A stretch of DNA of 41,142 bases from Methylococcaceae bacterium. Its GTDB lineage: Bacteria; Pseudomonadota; Gammaproteobacteria; Methylococcales; Methylomonadaceae. Position numbers and translations under genes: made by a program. The notes under the pieces were generated by a model. It did not search any database. It saw only the letters and a program-made list of their open reading frames with translations, and was not told where the DNA came from. The stretch's first letter is position 1, and every line of letters begins with the position of its first letter. Positions 17,395 to 25,196 of the stretch are shown in pieces. The stretch spans positions 1 through 41,142 of the forward strand of contig DAOUSN010000023.1 in NCBI GenBank assembly GCA_030627205.1. The letters are read 5' to 3'.

Positions 17395-18282
17395 GTGAAC
17401 TCTATACGTTATGCCTTAGCACCATTAATCTTACTGATATGCCTTGCCCTTATTTCTTGTCTGCTTAGTTACTTTATTTTAGTGCTTGCGGGTGATATAT
17501 TGGCATTACGCAAATTGGTGAGCAAAGGCACTCAGGTTTTTTTAATTCTAAGTATCTTTCCATTGCGGCGATATTTAGCCTTATCTTGGAAACAAATTGG
17601 TTTTGCACCTAAAGCAATTTTTTTTAAACAACTTGGGTTAGGACTTGGATTAGGGTTATTAACCTTAGCACCTGTATTAGCCATTCTTTATGGTTTAGAT
17701 ATTCACACTATAGATGTTAGTCGAGACTGGTCGATTATTAAAGTAGTTGAACGACTCGCCATTGCCTTGCTATTAGCCTTGTTAATTTCTTTCGCTGAAG
17801 AGCCTTTATTTAGAGGGTTATTACTCGTAGGGCTTAGAAAAAAAATGGTCGTGACTATGGCTATTTTGATTAGCTCAGTTTATTATGCTGGCTTACATTT
17901 TTTAAAAAGTAGCACGCCGATTACTTATGAAGAGCTTCATTTTAATAGTAGCTTTAAATTATTAGCGGAAGCGTTCGCAAATTGGCTGAACCCTGAAATT
18001 TTATCAGCCTTTATTGCTCTTTTTATTGTCGGTTTATTTTTAGCTATTATCCGCACCCAAGTTAAACAAAGTTTAGGTTTATGTATTGGTTGTCATGCTA
18101 GCTGGGTTTGGCAAATAAAAGTAAGCAAAGATTTTTTTAATACCAATCAGCAATCTGAGTATCTTTATTTAGTAAGTAGTTATGATGGTGTAGTCGGGCC
18201 TTTAGTTAGCGGATGGCTATTTTTAGTAATTATTATTTATCTAGGTTATCAATTTTTTTCAAGTAAAATTATCTACAAATAA
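17395..18282 (+). CDS. CPBP family intramembrane glutamic endopeptidase
   Basis: This 295-residue membrane protein has about seven hydrophobic segments and the three CPBP (Abi) motifs: EEPLFRG with E135, E136 and R140; YYAGLH with H168; and IGCHASW with H234. Bacterial CPBP proteases are related to CAAX prenyl endopeptidases and often serve in peptide processing or immunity, but no bacteriocin precursor is visible here. The start is a GTG at 17395 without a clear ribosome site, so a few residues are uncertain. AGTAGG/CCTACT arms at about 17355-17385 form a hairpin just upstream. Confidence 0.88.
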   Translation: MNSIRYALAPLILLICLALISCLLSYFILVLAGDILALRKLVSKGTQVFLILSIFPLRRYLALSWKQIGFAPKAIFFKQLGLGLGLGLLTLAPVLAILYGLDIHTIDVSRDWSIIKVVERLAIALLLALLISFAEEPLFRGLLLVGLRKKMVVTMAILISSVYYAGLHFLKSSTPITYEELHFNSSFKLLAEAFANWLNPEILSAFIALFIVGLFLAIIRTQVKQSLGLCIGCHASWVWQIKVSKDFFNTNQQSEYLYLVSSYDGVVGPLVSGWLFLVIIIYLGYQFFSSKIIYK

Positions 18283-18340
18283 TTAACTGATCTAGTGTAT
18301 TATAAAATGCTTATATTTCAAAAGATTTAGGAAAGCAACC

Positions 18341-18775
18341 ATGAAAAAAATTATCTTAATGACACTTTGTTTACTTACAAATTATGGTGCTATGGCGGAT
18401 AATTCTAAATTACTTGACATTAAAGAAGGGCAGTGGAAATTAACCTCAACTGCAAAAATGTCAGGAATAGCGGTTGAAATGCCACCGATGACAACTACAT
18501 CAATAGAATGTATGACTAAAGAAAATGCGCTTGATCCTCGCATTATGCTAAAAAATCAAAATTGTGAAATGGTCGATATGGTGATTCAAACTAACACTGC
18601 TAAATGGAAAATGAATTGCTCACAACAAGGGATAAAAATGATAGGTGATGGGGTAATTAATTATCAACAGCAATCATTTACTGGAGTCATTAATATGAAT
18701 ATTCTCGGGGAAGTTGGAACCATGAAAATTATAACTAAAATAACAGGACAGTATCTTGGTGTTTGCCAACAATAA
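18341..18775 (+). CDS. DUF3617 family exported protein
   Basis: This 144-residue protein has a signal peptide (1-19, ending GAMA before DNSK). The mature part reads KEGQWKLTSTAKMSG, then a paired-cysteine layout (C57, C76, C104 and C142 by eye), as in DUF3617 proteins of unknown function found in proteobacterial periplasms. The ribosome site AGGAAAG precedes the ATG by about 5 bases, and TATTATAAAATG at about 18298-18309 may hold a -10 box. hisC starts 16 bp after its stop, so they may share a transcript without sharing a role. Confidence 0.8.
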   Translation: MKKIILMTLCLLTNYGAMADNSKLLDIKEGQWKLTSTAKMSGIAVEMPPMTTTSIECMTKENALDPRIMLKNQNCEMVDMVIQTNTAKWKMNCSQQGIKMIGDGVINYQQQSFTGVINMNILGEVGTMKIITKITGQYLGVCQQ

Positions 18776-18791
18776 AACAATGACTTAAATT

Positions 18792-19871
18792 ATGAATAAT
18801 TCTCTTATTTCCCGTATTTTTCGTCGACAAATTCTTGAAATGTCAGCCTATAAAGTTGCCAATGCCACTAATTTTATTAAACTAGATGCCATGGAAAACC
18901 CTTATAATTTACCTGATGAAATCATTGAGCAATGGTTAGAAGTCCTAAAAACCTGTGAGTTGAATCGTTACCCAGATCCTGTTGCTAATGAATTAAATAC
19001 GATTATTAAACAGGTTAATAAAATCCCCGATATATTTAAGGTTTTATTAGGAAATGGCTCTGATGAAATCATTCAATTATTATTAATGGCATTACCGGAA
19101 AACTCCAATGTACTTGCTCCTGAGCCTAGTTTTGTGATGTATAAACAGATTAGTTTAAGTTTGGGATTGAATTATCACAGCGTTCCTCTAAAGAGTGATT
19201 TTTCGTTAGATTTAGCTGCAATGCTTATCGCTATAGAAAAATATCAGCCAGAGGTGATTTTTTTAGCTTACCCCAATAATCCAACTGGAAATTTATTTAA
19301 TACGGAGGCGATTAAAAAAATTATGCTCGCAGCCACTGGTTTAGTTATTATTGATGAAGCTTATGCTCCCTTTGCTCAAGCAAGTTTTATTGAATCATTG
19401 AAGGATTATGAAAATTTATTAGTCATGCGTACTTTATCAAAACTTGGATTAGCAGGGTTACGTTTAGGATTTATAGCAGGACACCCAGCAATTATTGCTG
19501 AATTAGATAAAATTCGCCTGCCTTATAATATTAATGTATTAACTCAGAAAACAGCTTACTTTGCTTTATCACATTATGCTATTTTTGAACAACAAACACA
19601 GAAAATTTGCCAACAACGCACTTTAGTTCTAACCGCACTCAAGGCGATAAAAGAGCTTAGAGTTTATCCAAGTTCGGCAAATTTTATTTTATTTAAAACT
19701 CCAGATTCATTAGCTAATAATACCTTCACTGTATTAAAAGACCGTGGAATTTTGATTAAAAATTTATCTCCTCAAGGTGGGTTATTAACCGATTGCTTAA
19801 GAGTAACCATTGGGAAACCTCAAGAAAATCAATTATTTTTAAATACACTTGCTGAATTTTTTCAGCAATAA
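18792..19871 (+). CDS. hisC: Histidinol-phosphate aminotransferase
   Basis: This 359-residue class I/II aminotransferase converts imidazole-acetol phosphate and glutamate to histidinol phosphate. It shows KLDAMENPYNLP near residue 30, LAYPNNPTGN (158-167), D188 in IIDEAY and the PLP lysine K217 in RTLSKLGLAGLRLG; the C-terminus has the NFILFK and LRVTIGKP elements expected of HisC. No other his genes are adjacent, so it is detached from a his operon. The ATG at 18792 has no obvious ribosome site, but the N-terminus matches the form with KLDAMENPY. Confidence 0.92.
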   Translation: MNNSLISRIFRRQILEMSAYKVANATNFIKLDAMENPYNLPDEIIEQWLEVLKTCELNRYPDPVANELNTIIKQVNKIPDIFKVLLGNGSDEIIQLLLMALPENSNVLAPEPSFVMYKQISLSLGLNYHSVPLKSDFSLDLAAMLIAIEKYQPEVIFLAYPNNPTGNLFNTEAIKKIMLAATGLVIIDEAYAPFAQASFIESLKDYENLLVMRTLSKLGLAGLRLGFIAGHPAIIAELDKIRLPYNINVLTQKTAYFALSHYAIFEQQTQKICQQRTLVLTALKAIKELRVYPSSANFILFKTPDSLANNTFTVLKDRGILIKNLSPQGGLLTDCLRVTIGKPQENQLFLNTLAEFFQQ

Positions 19872-19899
19872 CTACAATTTTATCTTTTTTAAACAGACA

Positions 19900-20331
19900 A
19901 TGGAAAATTTTACCCCCTATACCGCACTTTCTGGAGGATTATTAATTGGTCTTAGTGCAAGCATAATGTTGTTATTTAATGGTCGGATTACTGGAATTAG
20001 CGGAATGTTAACGGGGTTATTAACCCCTATTAAAGGCGAATGGTTTTGGCGTTTATCTTTTTTATTGGGAATGATCGCAGGTGCAATTATTTTTATAACT
20101 TTTTTTCCTGAGTCTTTTGTACCCCGTAAAAATTTCCCCTCAATATTATTAATCTTAGCGGGTTTTTTAGTTGGATTTGGAACACGCTTAGGTAATGGAT
20201 GTACTAGTGGACATGGTATTTGTGGTATTGCACGATTTTCACTAAGATCTATTATAGCAACTATTGTTTTTATGCTATCTGGTGGTGTTAGTGTATTTAT
20301 AATCCGTCATTTATTGGGCATAACCTTATGA
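19900..20331 (+). CDS. YeeE/YedE family sulfur transporter, first half
   Basis: I start this at ATG 19900, giving 143 residues with four hydrophobic segments. It carries the YeeE/YedE signature GNGCTSGHGICGIARFS, whose cysteine is central in thiosulfate uptake by YeeE proteins. The family moves thiosulfate or related sulfur species across the inner membrane. Full-length YeeE has two such halves; here they are two genes, this one ending in ATGA overlap with the next, as in PmpA/PmpB-type pairs. Tight overlap implies coupled translation and a heteromeric channel. soxB elsewhere in the window makes a sulfur role reasonable. Confidence 0.88.
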   Translation: MENFTPYTALSGGLLIGLSASIMLLFNGRITGISGMLTGLLTPIKGEWFWRLSFLLGMIAGAIIFITFFPESFVPRKNFPSILLILAGFLVGFGTRLGNGCTSGHGICGIARFSLRSIIATIVFMLSGGVSVFIIRHLLGITL

Positions 20332-20756
20332 AACAAGCGTTAGTTGCATTATTTGCAGGCATTGTTTTTGGTATAGGGCTTGCACTTTCCCAGATGATTA
20401 ACCCTAATAAAGTACTCAGTTTCTTAGATGTAACTGGTAATTGGGATCCTAGTTTGGCTTTAGTAATGGGAGGTGCATTATTGGTCACCATTATCGCATT
20501 TAATTTTATTTCAAAACGTAATCGACCTCTTTTTGATGATAAATTTAGACTACCGACGCGTACAGATATTGATAGTCCACTGATAATAGGGGCAATCTTA
20601 TTTGGTCTTGGCTGGGGAATAGCAGGTTTTTGCCCAGGCCCTGCCCTTGCTAGTTTAGGGATAAACTTTCTTGATTCATTTATTTTTATCGTGTCAATGC
20701 TGGCAGGATCTTGGTTACAAAAATATTATACAACTATAAATAAACCCAATGAATGA
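20328..20756 (+). CDS. YeeE/YedE family sulfur transporter, second half
   Basis: This 142-residue protein has four hydrophobic segments and the second-half signature GIAGFCPGPALAS, with the conserved cysteine. It overlaps the preceding half by four bases (ATGA). Together the pair makes the two-subunit form of a YeeE/YedE channel for thiosulfate or sulfite-like ions. No BigR-type repressor or persulfide dioxygenase, which often accompanies such pairs, is adjacent. A broken pntA start follows 7 bp after the stop. Confidence 0.88.
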   Translation: MKQALVALFAGIVFGIGLALSQMINPNKVLSFLDVTGNWDPSLALVMGGALLVTIIAFNFISKRNRPLFDDKFRLPTRTDIDSPLIIGAILFGLGWGIAGFCPGPALASLGINFLDSFIFIVSMLAGSWLQKYYTTINKPNE

Positions 20757-20763
20757 AGACTGT

Positions 20764-20938
20764 ATGAAAATTGGTATTTTCAAAAGAAATCCATAAAGGT
20801 GAAAAACGAGTTGCCATTGCTCCTGAGGCTGTTAAAAAAATTATAACTATGGGCTTTGAAGTAAGTGTTGAATCAGGAAAAAAGAGAATTAGTGTTGGAA
20901 AATTAAGAATACGAGTGCGAGTAAAAACCGTTTTTTAA
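20764..20938 (+). pseudogene. Remnant of pntA (NAD(P) transhydrogenase alpha), N-terminus only
   Basis: ATG AAA ATT GGT ATT starts a frame that fails after ten codons. Shifting by one base at about 20780 gives KEIHKGEKRVAIAPEAVKK and then GFEVSVESG, the conserved N-terminal NAD-domain start of transhydrogenase alpha subunits (alanine dehydrogenase has a related start). After that the sequence becomes unrelated basic residues and ends at 20936-20938. Two lesions are therefore visible: a one-base frameshift near the start and loss of everything after about residue 35. pntB is absent. Confidence 0.75.
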
Positions 20939-21102
20939 TAAATGATATTTATCCATAAATGAAAGCTGTTTATGGTATTATTTAACTCTTTATAAATATT
21001 TTCTATTGAATTTTTCTTTGTTTTATGCCAATCTTTTATTTTAAGATAATCAAATTGTTACGTTTAAGTTACTAGCATCTAGACCAGACTCATTTTCTTT
21101 TT

Positions 21103-21549
21103 TTGTGCCTTTTTTTGGTTAGTATCTCCCAGTTTAACTGCTGGGAGCGGATTGAAATAGGTATAAAAAATGTTATAATAGTTGCAGTTTCAAAAGGCAT
21201 TGATAAAAAAGTGGGTATGGAAAAACTTATTTTAGTAGGTCAACAGCAACCTTTGGATATAAATCCAACGGCAAGTGCCTTATTGCTCATTCAATACATC
21301 CGTGACGAGGCGCGTCGTTTCGCTATTATTACCGCAAGTCGACAAAGACGTGGTAAAGCAAAGCAAAAATCTTCTCCAGATGGTATTAACAGCTTAGATT
21401 CTAAAAGACGACAACAATTATTAAAACAATTTAGAGGCTCTCAAGGTATTTTTCGCGTAGGCGTAGAAGCACTTTGTAGCATAGAGGGCATTAGTCGCCC
21501 ATTAGCACAATGTATATACGATACTTTTCATCATCAAGATGACACTTAA
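21103..21549 (+). pseudogene. uvrC: C-terminal remnant of uvrC
   Basis: Residues from about 18 to 148 match the end of UvrC, the nuclease subunit of nucleotide-excision repair: IVAVSKGIDKKVGMEKLIL, IRDEARRFAI, then a helix-hairpin-helix tail with EGISRPLAQCIYDTFH. About 480 N-terminal residues (GIY-YIG nuclease and UvrB-binding parts) are missing. Two further changes point to decay: IRDEAHRF reads IRDEARRF, replacing the catalytic histidine of the RNase H-like nuclease with R71, and the first hairpin GIGxKRR reads SLDSKRR. Its stop overlaps the pgsA ATG, the usual uvrC-pgsA arrangement. A CTCCCAG/CTGGGAG hairpin (21126-21147) lies near the breakpoint. Confidence 0.82.
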
Positions 21550-22099
21550 ATTTAATATCCCAACTTATTTAACCCTGTTACGGATTGTTTTTATTCCGTT
21601 ATTGGCGATTATTTTTTATTTACCGTGGCAATATGCAAATATTGCTTGCACGGTGATTTTTATACTGGCAGGGATTACCGATTGGTTAGACGGTTATCTT
21701 GCACGAAAAATGCAACAAGAAACCGCTTTTGGTGCTTTTCTTGATCCTGTTGCTGATAAACTAATGGTTGCTTTTGTACTGGTTTTATTGGTAGAAACAG
21801 CGCATAACCCTTATCTTACTATTCCTGCTGCCATTATTATTGGTCGTGAAATTACTATTGCCTCACTAAGAGAATGGATGGCAGAGATAGGACAAAGAGC
21901 AACCGTAAAAGTTTCCCCCTTAGGAAAATGGAAAACGACCGCACAAATGCTTGCTATTGGTTTACTACTTTATGGTGAAGATTTTATTGGACTTCCTATT
22001 CTAACTTGGGGTTATTGGCTACTTTACATTGCAGCTATTTTAACCTTGTGGTCGATGATTAATTATTTAATGGCTGCTATTGCAACCTTAAAAGAATAA
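21539..22099 (+). CDS. pgsA: CDP-diacylglycerol-glycerol-3-phosphate 3-phosphatidyltransferase
   Basis: This 186-residue inner-membrane enzyme makes phosphatidylglycerol phosphate from CDP-diacylglycerol and glycerol 3-phosphate. The CDP-alcohol phosphotransferase motif DG-x2-AR-x8-G-x3-D-x3-D is intact (D51, G52, A55, R56, G65, D69, D73), among about five hydrophobic segments. The ATG lies inside the last codons of the uvrC remnant, an ancestral overlap. Because uvrC is decayed, pgsA must now be transcribed from whatever promoter survives upstream of 21103. Length is typical and the gene looks functional. Confidence 0.95.
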   Translation: MTLKFNIPTYLTLLRIVFIPLLAIIFYLPWQYANIACTVIFILAGITDWLDGYLARKMQQETAFGAFLDPVADKLMVAFVLVLLVETAHNPYLTIPAAIIIGREITIASLREWMAEIGQRATVKVSPLGKWKTTAQMLAIGLLLYGEDFIGLPILTWGYWLLYIAAILTLWSMINYLMAAIATLKE

Positions 22100-22206
22100 C
22101 CCCCCTTAGAAAAAGCAAAAATAAGTAATAAAACTTTTGGCTTAAGAGTTAATTTTAAATAAACTTTACAATATAAATAAATTACTCTAAAAAAGGGGAC
22201 ATGACT

Positions 22207-22230
22207 CAAGCTAATAAATAATACAGCTTG
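22207..22230. promoter_or_regulatory. Inverted repeat CAAGCT-N12-AGCTTG, possible TetR operator
   Basis: Perfect 6-bp arms separated by 12 AT-rich bases lie 36 bp upstream of the TetR-family start codon. Autoregulating TetR proteins commonly bind such dyads near their own promoters. I see no second copy in the window. The rest of the gap 22100-22265 holds no gene; no tRNA follows pgsA, unlike in enterics. Confidence 0.4.
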
Positions 22231-22265
22231 AATGTTTCTAAAAATAAAACAGAACAATAAAAGGC

Positions 22266-22865
22266 ATGGATAAGGAAAAACAAAAAACAACGAAAAGGGT
22301 CATTACTCAAGATGAAATATTACAAGCGGCATTAAAATTATTTGCCAAAAAAGGTTATTTCAATACGTCACTTACTGAGATTAAAGATGCGGTTGGATTG
22401 AAAACTCCTAGTGGGATTTATCAGCATTTTAAAAATAAACAAGCAATTGCAGAAGCACTGTATGGAAATATTTTAGATAGTCTAAGTATTTCTATTGATG
22501 ATATTCGTCGTAGAAATCGTAAATCTTCGGAACAATTACGAGAAATTGTTGATTTATTATTTAGGTTGACAGACGATATGCCAGAAGTGATGCAATTTTT
22601 AATTACACTTAAAATTAATGAGTTTTTACCCGAACAAAAACCTTTATTAAATACCCCTCCTTTTATCAAAATCAAAAAGATTTTTCAGGTAGGTATTCGT
22701 GAAGGTGAAATACGTTCACTAGAACCTTTATTAGCTTATAATTATTTTTTTGGAATTATTACCCATACTTTAAAAATGGTTTTAAGCGGTGATTTAGAAA
22801 AAAATGCAGATAACTATCAATCTCAAGCATGGCTAACTGCTTGGAGTGCTATTGTAAAAAAATAG
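22266..22865 (+). CDS. TetR/AcrR family transcriptional regulator
   Basis: This 199-residue protein has the N-terminal TetR DNA-binding domain: ILQAALKLFAKKGYFNTSL, then TEIKDAVGLKTPSGIYQHFKNK with the recognition helix at about 45-60. The C-terminal ligand domain is helical and unassigned. The ligand cannot be predicted. It may bind the dyad at 22207-22230. It is followed after 72 bp (from the preferred GTG at 22938) by an exported protein that may be part of its regulon. Confidence 0.9.
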   Translation: MDKEKQKTTKRVITQDEILQAALKLFAKKGYFNTSLTEIKDAVGLKTPSGIYQHFKNKQAIAEALYGNILDSLSISIDDIRRRNRKSSEQLREIVDLLFRLTDDMPEVMQFLITLKINEFLPEQKPLLNTPPFIKIKKIFQVGIREGEIRSLEPLLAYNYFFGIITHTLKMVLSGDLEKNADNYQSQAWLTAWSAIVKK

Positions 22866-22937
22866 TCTATCATGACAACATCATATTGCTCCTCATCAGG
22901 AAATTCGTTTGCTAACTTTAAAATTTGGAGCGATAGA

Positions 22938-23633
22938 GTGTTAAATTCGTGGAAATATTCTTCAAAGATATTGCTTGTAGGGATATTATCTATAAGTTTT
23001 TCACTGCAAGCAAATGAAAGAACTAATGCCATTACCGATGATGGGCAAGGGGTTATTTTATATTCTAATGGTACTTGGGCTTTTAAATTAGAACCAACCA
23101 AACTTCACGTAAAAAAAACAATTGCTTTAAAAAAGAACATAACAGTTATAAAAACAACAAAACCCAAGAAAATAAAAAAAGTTAAGATCGTAAAAACAAA
23201 AACTTTTTTGAAAGGTAAAAATAATATCTATAAAATTATTTATAACGACAAGCTGTGGAAAAAAACCAGCAGTAGCAATGAAGATGCCGAAATTCAACTA
23301 GAACACAAAAGTGGTAGTGGTTATGCAATGGTTATCTTTGATCGTACCCCTATATCATTAGATAGTTTGAAGAAACAAGTACTTACAAATATGAGTGCAG
23401 TTGTATCAAAGGTTGAGATAATCTCTGAAAAAAAAATACGACTTAATGGACATCAAATAATGGTGCTTAAAATTAATAGCATCATTGAAGAGACTCCTTT
23501 TTCTTATTTTAATTATTATGCAAGTGGTAACTGGGGAACAATTCAGTTTGTCACTTATACGGCAACAGCATTAATGACAGATTATGAAACAGATTTTAGT
23601 GATTTATTGAATGGACTAACGATTAATAAATAA
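22938..23633 (+). CDS. Exported protein of unknown function
   Basis: A frame open from ATG 22872 has no ribosome site; GTG 22938 follows GGAG with 8-base spacing and gives VLNSWKYSSKILLVGILSISF, a normal signal peptide cut near LQANE. I prefer the GTG start (231 residues). The mature N-terminus ITDDGQGVILYSNGTWAF is a short motif shared by various exported proteins. A Lys/Thr-rich linker follows (about 60-100), then a C-terminal domain rich in beta strands (KLWKKTSSSNEDAEIQLEH). I recognise no catalytic motif. It is downstream of the TetR gene in the same direction. Confidence 0.65.
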   Translation: MLNSWKYSSKILLVGILSISFSLQANERTNAITDDGQGVILYSNGTWAFKLEPTKLHVKKTIALKKNITVIKTTKPKKIKKVKIVKTKTFLKGKNNIYKIIYNDKLWKKTSSSNEDAEIQLEHKSGSGYAMVIFDRTPISLDSLKKQVLTNMSAVVSKVEIISEKKIRLNGHQIMVLKINSIIEETPFSYFNYYASGNWGTIQFVTYTATALMTDYETDFSDLLNGLTINK

Positions 23634-23634
23634 C

Positions 23635-23675
23635 GCGACATTTTGTCGCGTGACAATATGCCACATTTTCTTATG
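23635..23675 (+). repeat. Dispersed repeat, copy B
   Basis: This copy matches 6901-6940. It begins with a perfect hairpin, ACGCGACA at 23633-23640 and TGTCGCGT at 23644-23651 with a 3-nt loop, starting at the last base of the preceding stop codon, then GACAAT, CCACATT and CTTAT. The second half contains promoter-like boxes. Two copies in 41 kb suggest more in the genome. Confidence 0.55.
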
Positions 23676-23677
23676 AT
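23650..23677 (+). promoter_or_regulatory. Sigma70-like promoter inside the dispersed repeat
   Basis: GTGACA (23650-23655, five of six matches to TTGACA) is followed after 16 bases by TATGAT (23672-23677, five of six matches to TATAAT). Transcription would start near 23684. There is no start codon of a gene until 23931, and a strong terminator intervenes at 23751-23778. Confidence 0.5.
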
Positions 23678-23683
23678 AATTAA

Positions 23684-23778
23684 TACGATATGATAGATGC
23701 AACTCTTAAATGCACTCAAGCTAAAGAGTCCTAAAAATTATATCCTCTTCAAAGCGACTTACAAGGTCGCTTTTTTTT
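23684..23778 (+). ncRNA. Candidate small RNA, about 95 nt
   Basis: The interval between the promoter at 23650-23677 and the terminator at 23751-23778 has no coding capacity. It contains ACTCTT/AAGAGT arms (about 23702-23728) that could form an internal hairpin, followed by a single-stranded AU-rich stretch and the terminator stem. This promoter-hairpin-terminator layout is that of a trans-acting small RNA; a terminated leader for sodB is the alternative. I do not recognise a known RNA family. Confidence 0.4.
23751..23778 (+). terminator. Rho-independent terminator
   Basis: AAAGCGAC (23751-23758), a 7-nt loop and GTCGCTTT (23766-23773) form a perfect 8-bp stem that runs into eight T residues. 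It is oriented for the plus strand and lies 150 bp before sodB. Confidence 0.85.
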
Positions 23779-23863
23779 GCCTGTTACAAAAATTGGTTAT
23801 AAATTTTCTTTATTAACGACTCTATCAATGATAAAGTGTTAATCTTTAGTAAAATACTAGGTC

Positions 23864-23881
23864 TTTAGGAATATCCCTAAA
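23864..23881. promoter_or_regulatory. Inverted repeat TTTAGG-N6-CCTAAA in the sodB leader
   Basis: Perfect 6-bp arms with a 6-base spacer lie 50 bp before the sodB start, within a stretch dense in promoter-like AT boxes. It may be an operator for an iron- or redox-sensing regulator, since sodB is often iron-controlled. The dyad does not match a Fur box that I can recognise. Confidence 0.35.
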
Positions 23882-23930
23882 AATTAATTTTAATTATCAC
23901 CAATTTTTTTAACTACAACTGGAACATATC

Positions 23931-24512
23931 ATGGCTTTTGAGCTTCCTGAATTACCTTATGCAAAAACAGCATTAGCACCTCATATATCCGAAGAAACTT
24001 TAAACTATCATTATGGTAAGCATCACCAAACTTATGTCACTAATTTAAATAATTTAGTACCAGGAACAGAATTTGAAGGTTTATCATTAGAAGATATTAT
24101 TTCTAAATCATCTGGTGGTATTTTTAATCATGCCGCCCAAATCTGGAATCATACTTTTTATTGGAACAGCTTATCACCTAATGGTGGTGGTCAACCTAGT
24201 GGTGATTTAGCTAATGCCATTGACGCAAGTTTTGGTTCATTTGAAAAATTTAAAGAAGCATTTACTAAATGTGCAGTGACAACTTTTGGTTCAGGTTGGG
24301 CGTGGCTGGTAAAAGATAAGGAAGGAAATTTATCTTTAGTAAGTAGCAGTAATGCAGCCTGTCCATTAACAGATGGATTAACACCTTTATTAACCTGTGA
24401 TGTTTGGGAGCATGCGTATTATATTGATTATCGTAATGCGCGTCCTAAATACTTAGAAGCATTTTGGTCACTGGTAAACTGGGATTTTGCAGCAACAAAT
24501 TTTACAACTTAA
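23931..24512 (+). CDS. sodB: Superoxide dismutase [Fe]
   Basis: This 193-residue cytosolic enzyme converts superoxide to oxygen and hydrogen peroxide. All metal ligands are present: H27 in YHYGKHH, H74 in NHTFYW, D157 and H161 in [12 protein letters not shown]70 in AAQIWNH is the active-site glutamine position typical of iron SODs. The length equals E. coli SodB. It has no signal peptide, unlike the exported SOD homologue at 1454-2161. It is bounded by a terminator upstream (23751-23778) and a strong hairpin downstream (24522-24557), so it is probably monocistronic. Confidence 0.96.
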   Translation: MAFELPELPYAKTALAPHISEETLNYHYGKHHQTYVTNLNNLVPGTEFEGLSLEDIISKSSGGIFNHAAQIWNHTFYWNSLSPNGGGQPSGDLANAIDASFGSFEKFKEAFTKCAVTTFGSGWAWLVKDKEGNLSLVSSSNAACPLTDGLTPLLTCDVWEHAYYIDYRNARPKYLEAFWSLVNWDFAATNFTT

Positions 24513-24521
24513 ATTTAATTC

Positions 24522-24557
24522 AAAATGAATGGGTATACTTTTTTATCCATTCATTTT
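24522..24557. terminator. Strong stem-loop after sodB
   Basis: Perfect 11-bp arms AAAATGAATGG and CCATTCATTTT enclose a 14-nt loop 9 bases after the sodB stop. The 3' arm ends in TTTT, so it can serve as a terminator, perhaps in both directions. Confidence 0.6.
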
Positions 24558-24618
24558 CTAAGCTTCAAATAGTGAATATTGAACAGGATGTTCTTGTGAT
24601 TGATCTCACCATAAATTT

Positions 24619-25185
24619 ATGAAAGAAACAATAAGCATAGATCCTGAAAATTGGTTAAATGATTATGGTGATATGCTTTATAGATATGCCATTACTAGAG
24701 TTCGTTGTGAAGTAGTTGCAGAAGATTTATTACAAGAAACGTTATTAGCGGCAATTCAAGGTGTTGCAAAATTTAATCATAATTCATCAATTAGCTCATG
24801 GCTAGTTGGAATTTTAAAGCATAAAATTATGGATTATTATCGAAAATCTCAGAGAGAACTTCCCTTATTAACTACAGAAGATTTAGGTGAAAACCTGATG
24901 AATTATCAATTTGATTCCGAAGGAAATTGGAAAATTGATTTAACTGATTGGGTTGTTCCTGAGCAAATACTGGAATCAGAAGAATTCTGGAAAGTTTTTC
25001 ACCATTGCCAATCGCGCTTATCAGATACTATGGCTAGGTTATTCATTTTACGGGTGGTAGACGGGGTTTCTACCGAAGAATGTCGTCAATTGCTCGGTTT
25101 TGAAACTGATAATCAATTATGGGTTGCTTTATCACGAACACGAATGAAACTTAGGCAATGTTTAAACCTACATTGGTTCAATTAA
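24619..25185 (+). CDS. ECF-type RNA polymerase sigma factor
   Basis: This 188-residue protein has sigma region 2 (about 15-80: LYRYAITRVRCEVVAEDLLQ and SSWLVGILKHKIMDYYRK) and region 4 (about 128-182: LSDTMARLFILRVVDGVSTE followed by a helix-turn-helix). Region 3 is absent, as in ECF factors. An approximately 45-residue insert rich in Asp and Trp lies between the two. A zinc-finger anti-sigma-like gene follows at once. The inducing signal is unknown; proximity to sodB would suit oxidative stress but is only suggestive. The ATG has no clear ribosome site. Confidence 0.88.
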   Translation: MKETISIDPENWLNDYGDMLYRYAITRVRCEVVAEDLLQETLLAAIQGVAKFNHNSSISSWLVGILKHKIMDYYRKSQRELPLLTTEDLGENLMNYQFDSEGNWKIDLTDWVVPEQILESEEFWKVFHHCQSRLSDTMARLFILRVVDGVSTEECRQLLGFETDNQLWVALSRTRMKLRQCLNLHWFN

Positions 25186-25196
25186 GAAAAATACTT

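Noticed and set aside
20953-20975. CCATAAA/TTTATGG hairpin in the pntA-uvrC gap as a terminator
   Set aside because: The stem is AT-rich with no T-run following; it is probably chance.
22100-22265. tRNA genes after pgsA, as in enteric bacteria
   Set aside because: No TTC-loop, acceptor stem or anticodon arm can be built from this stretch.
22823-23101. Minus-strand frame of 92 codons
   Set aside because: It lies antisense to the TetR end and the exported-protein gene; the plus-strand frame has the signal peptide and ribosome site.
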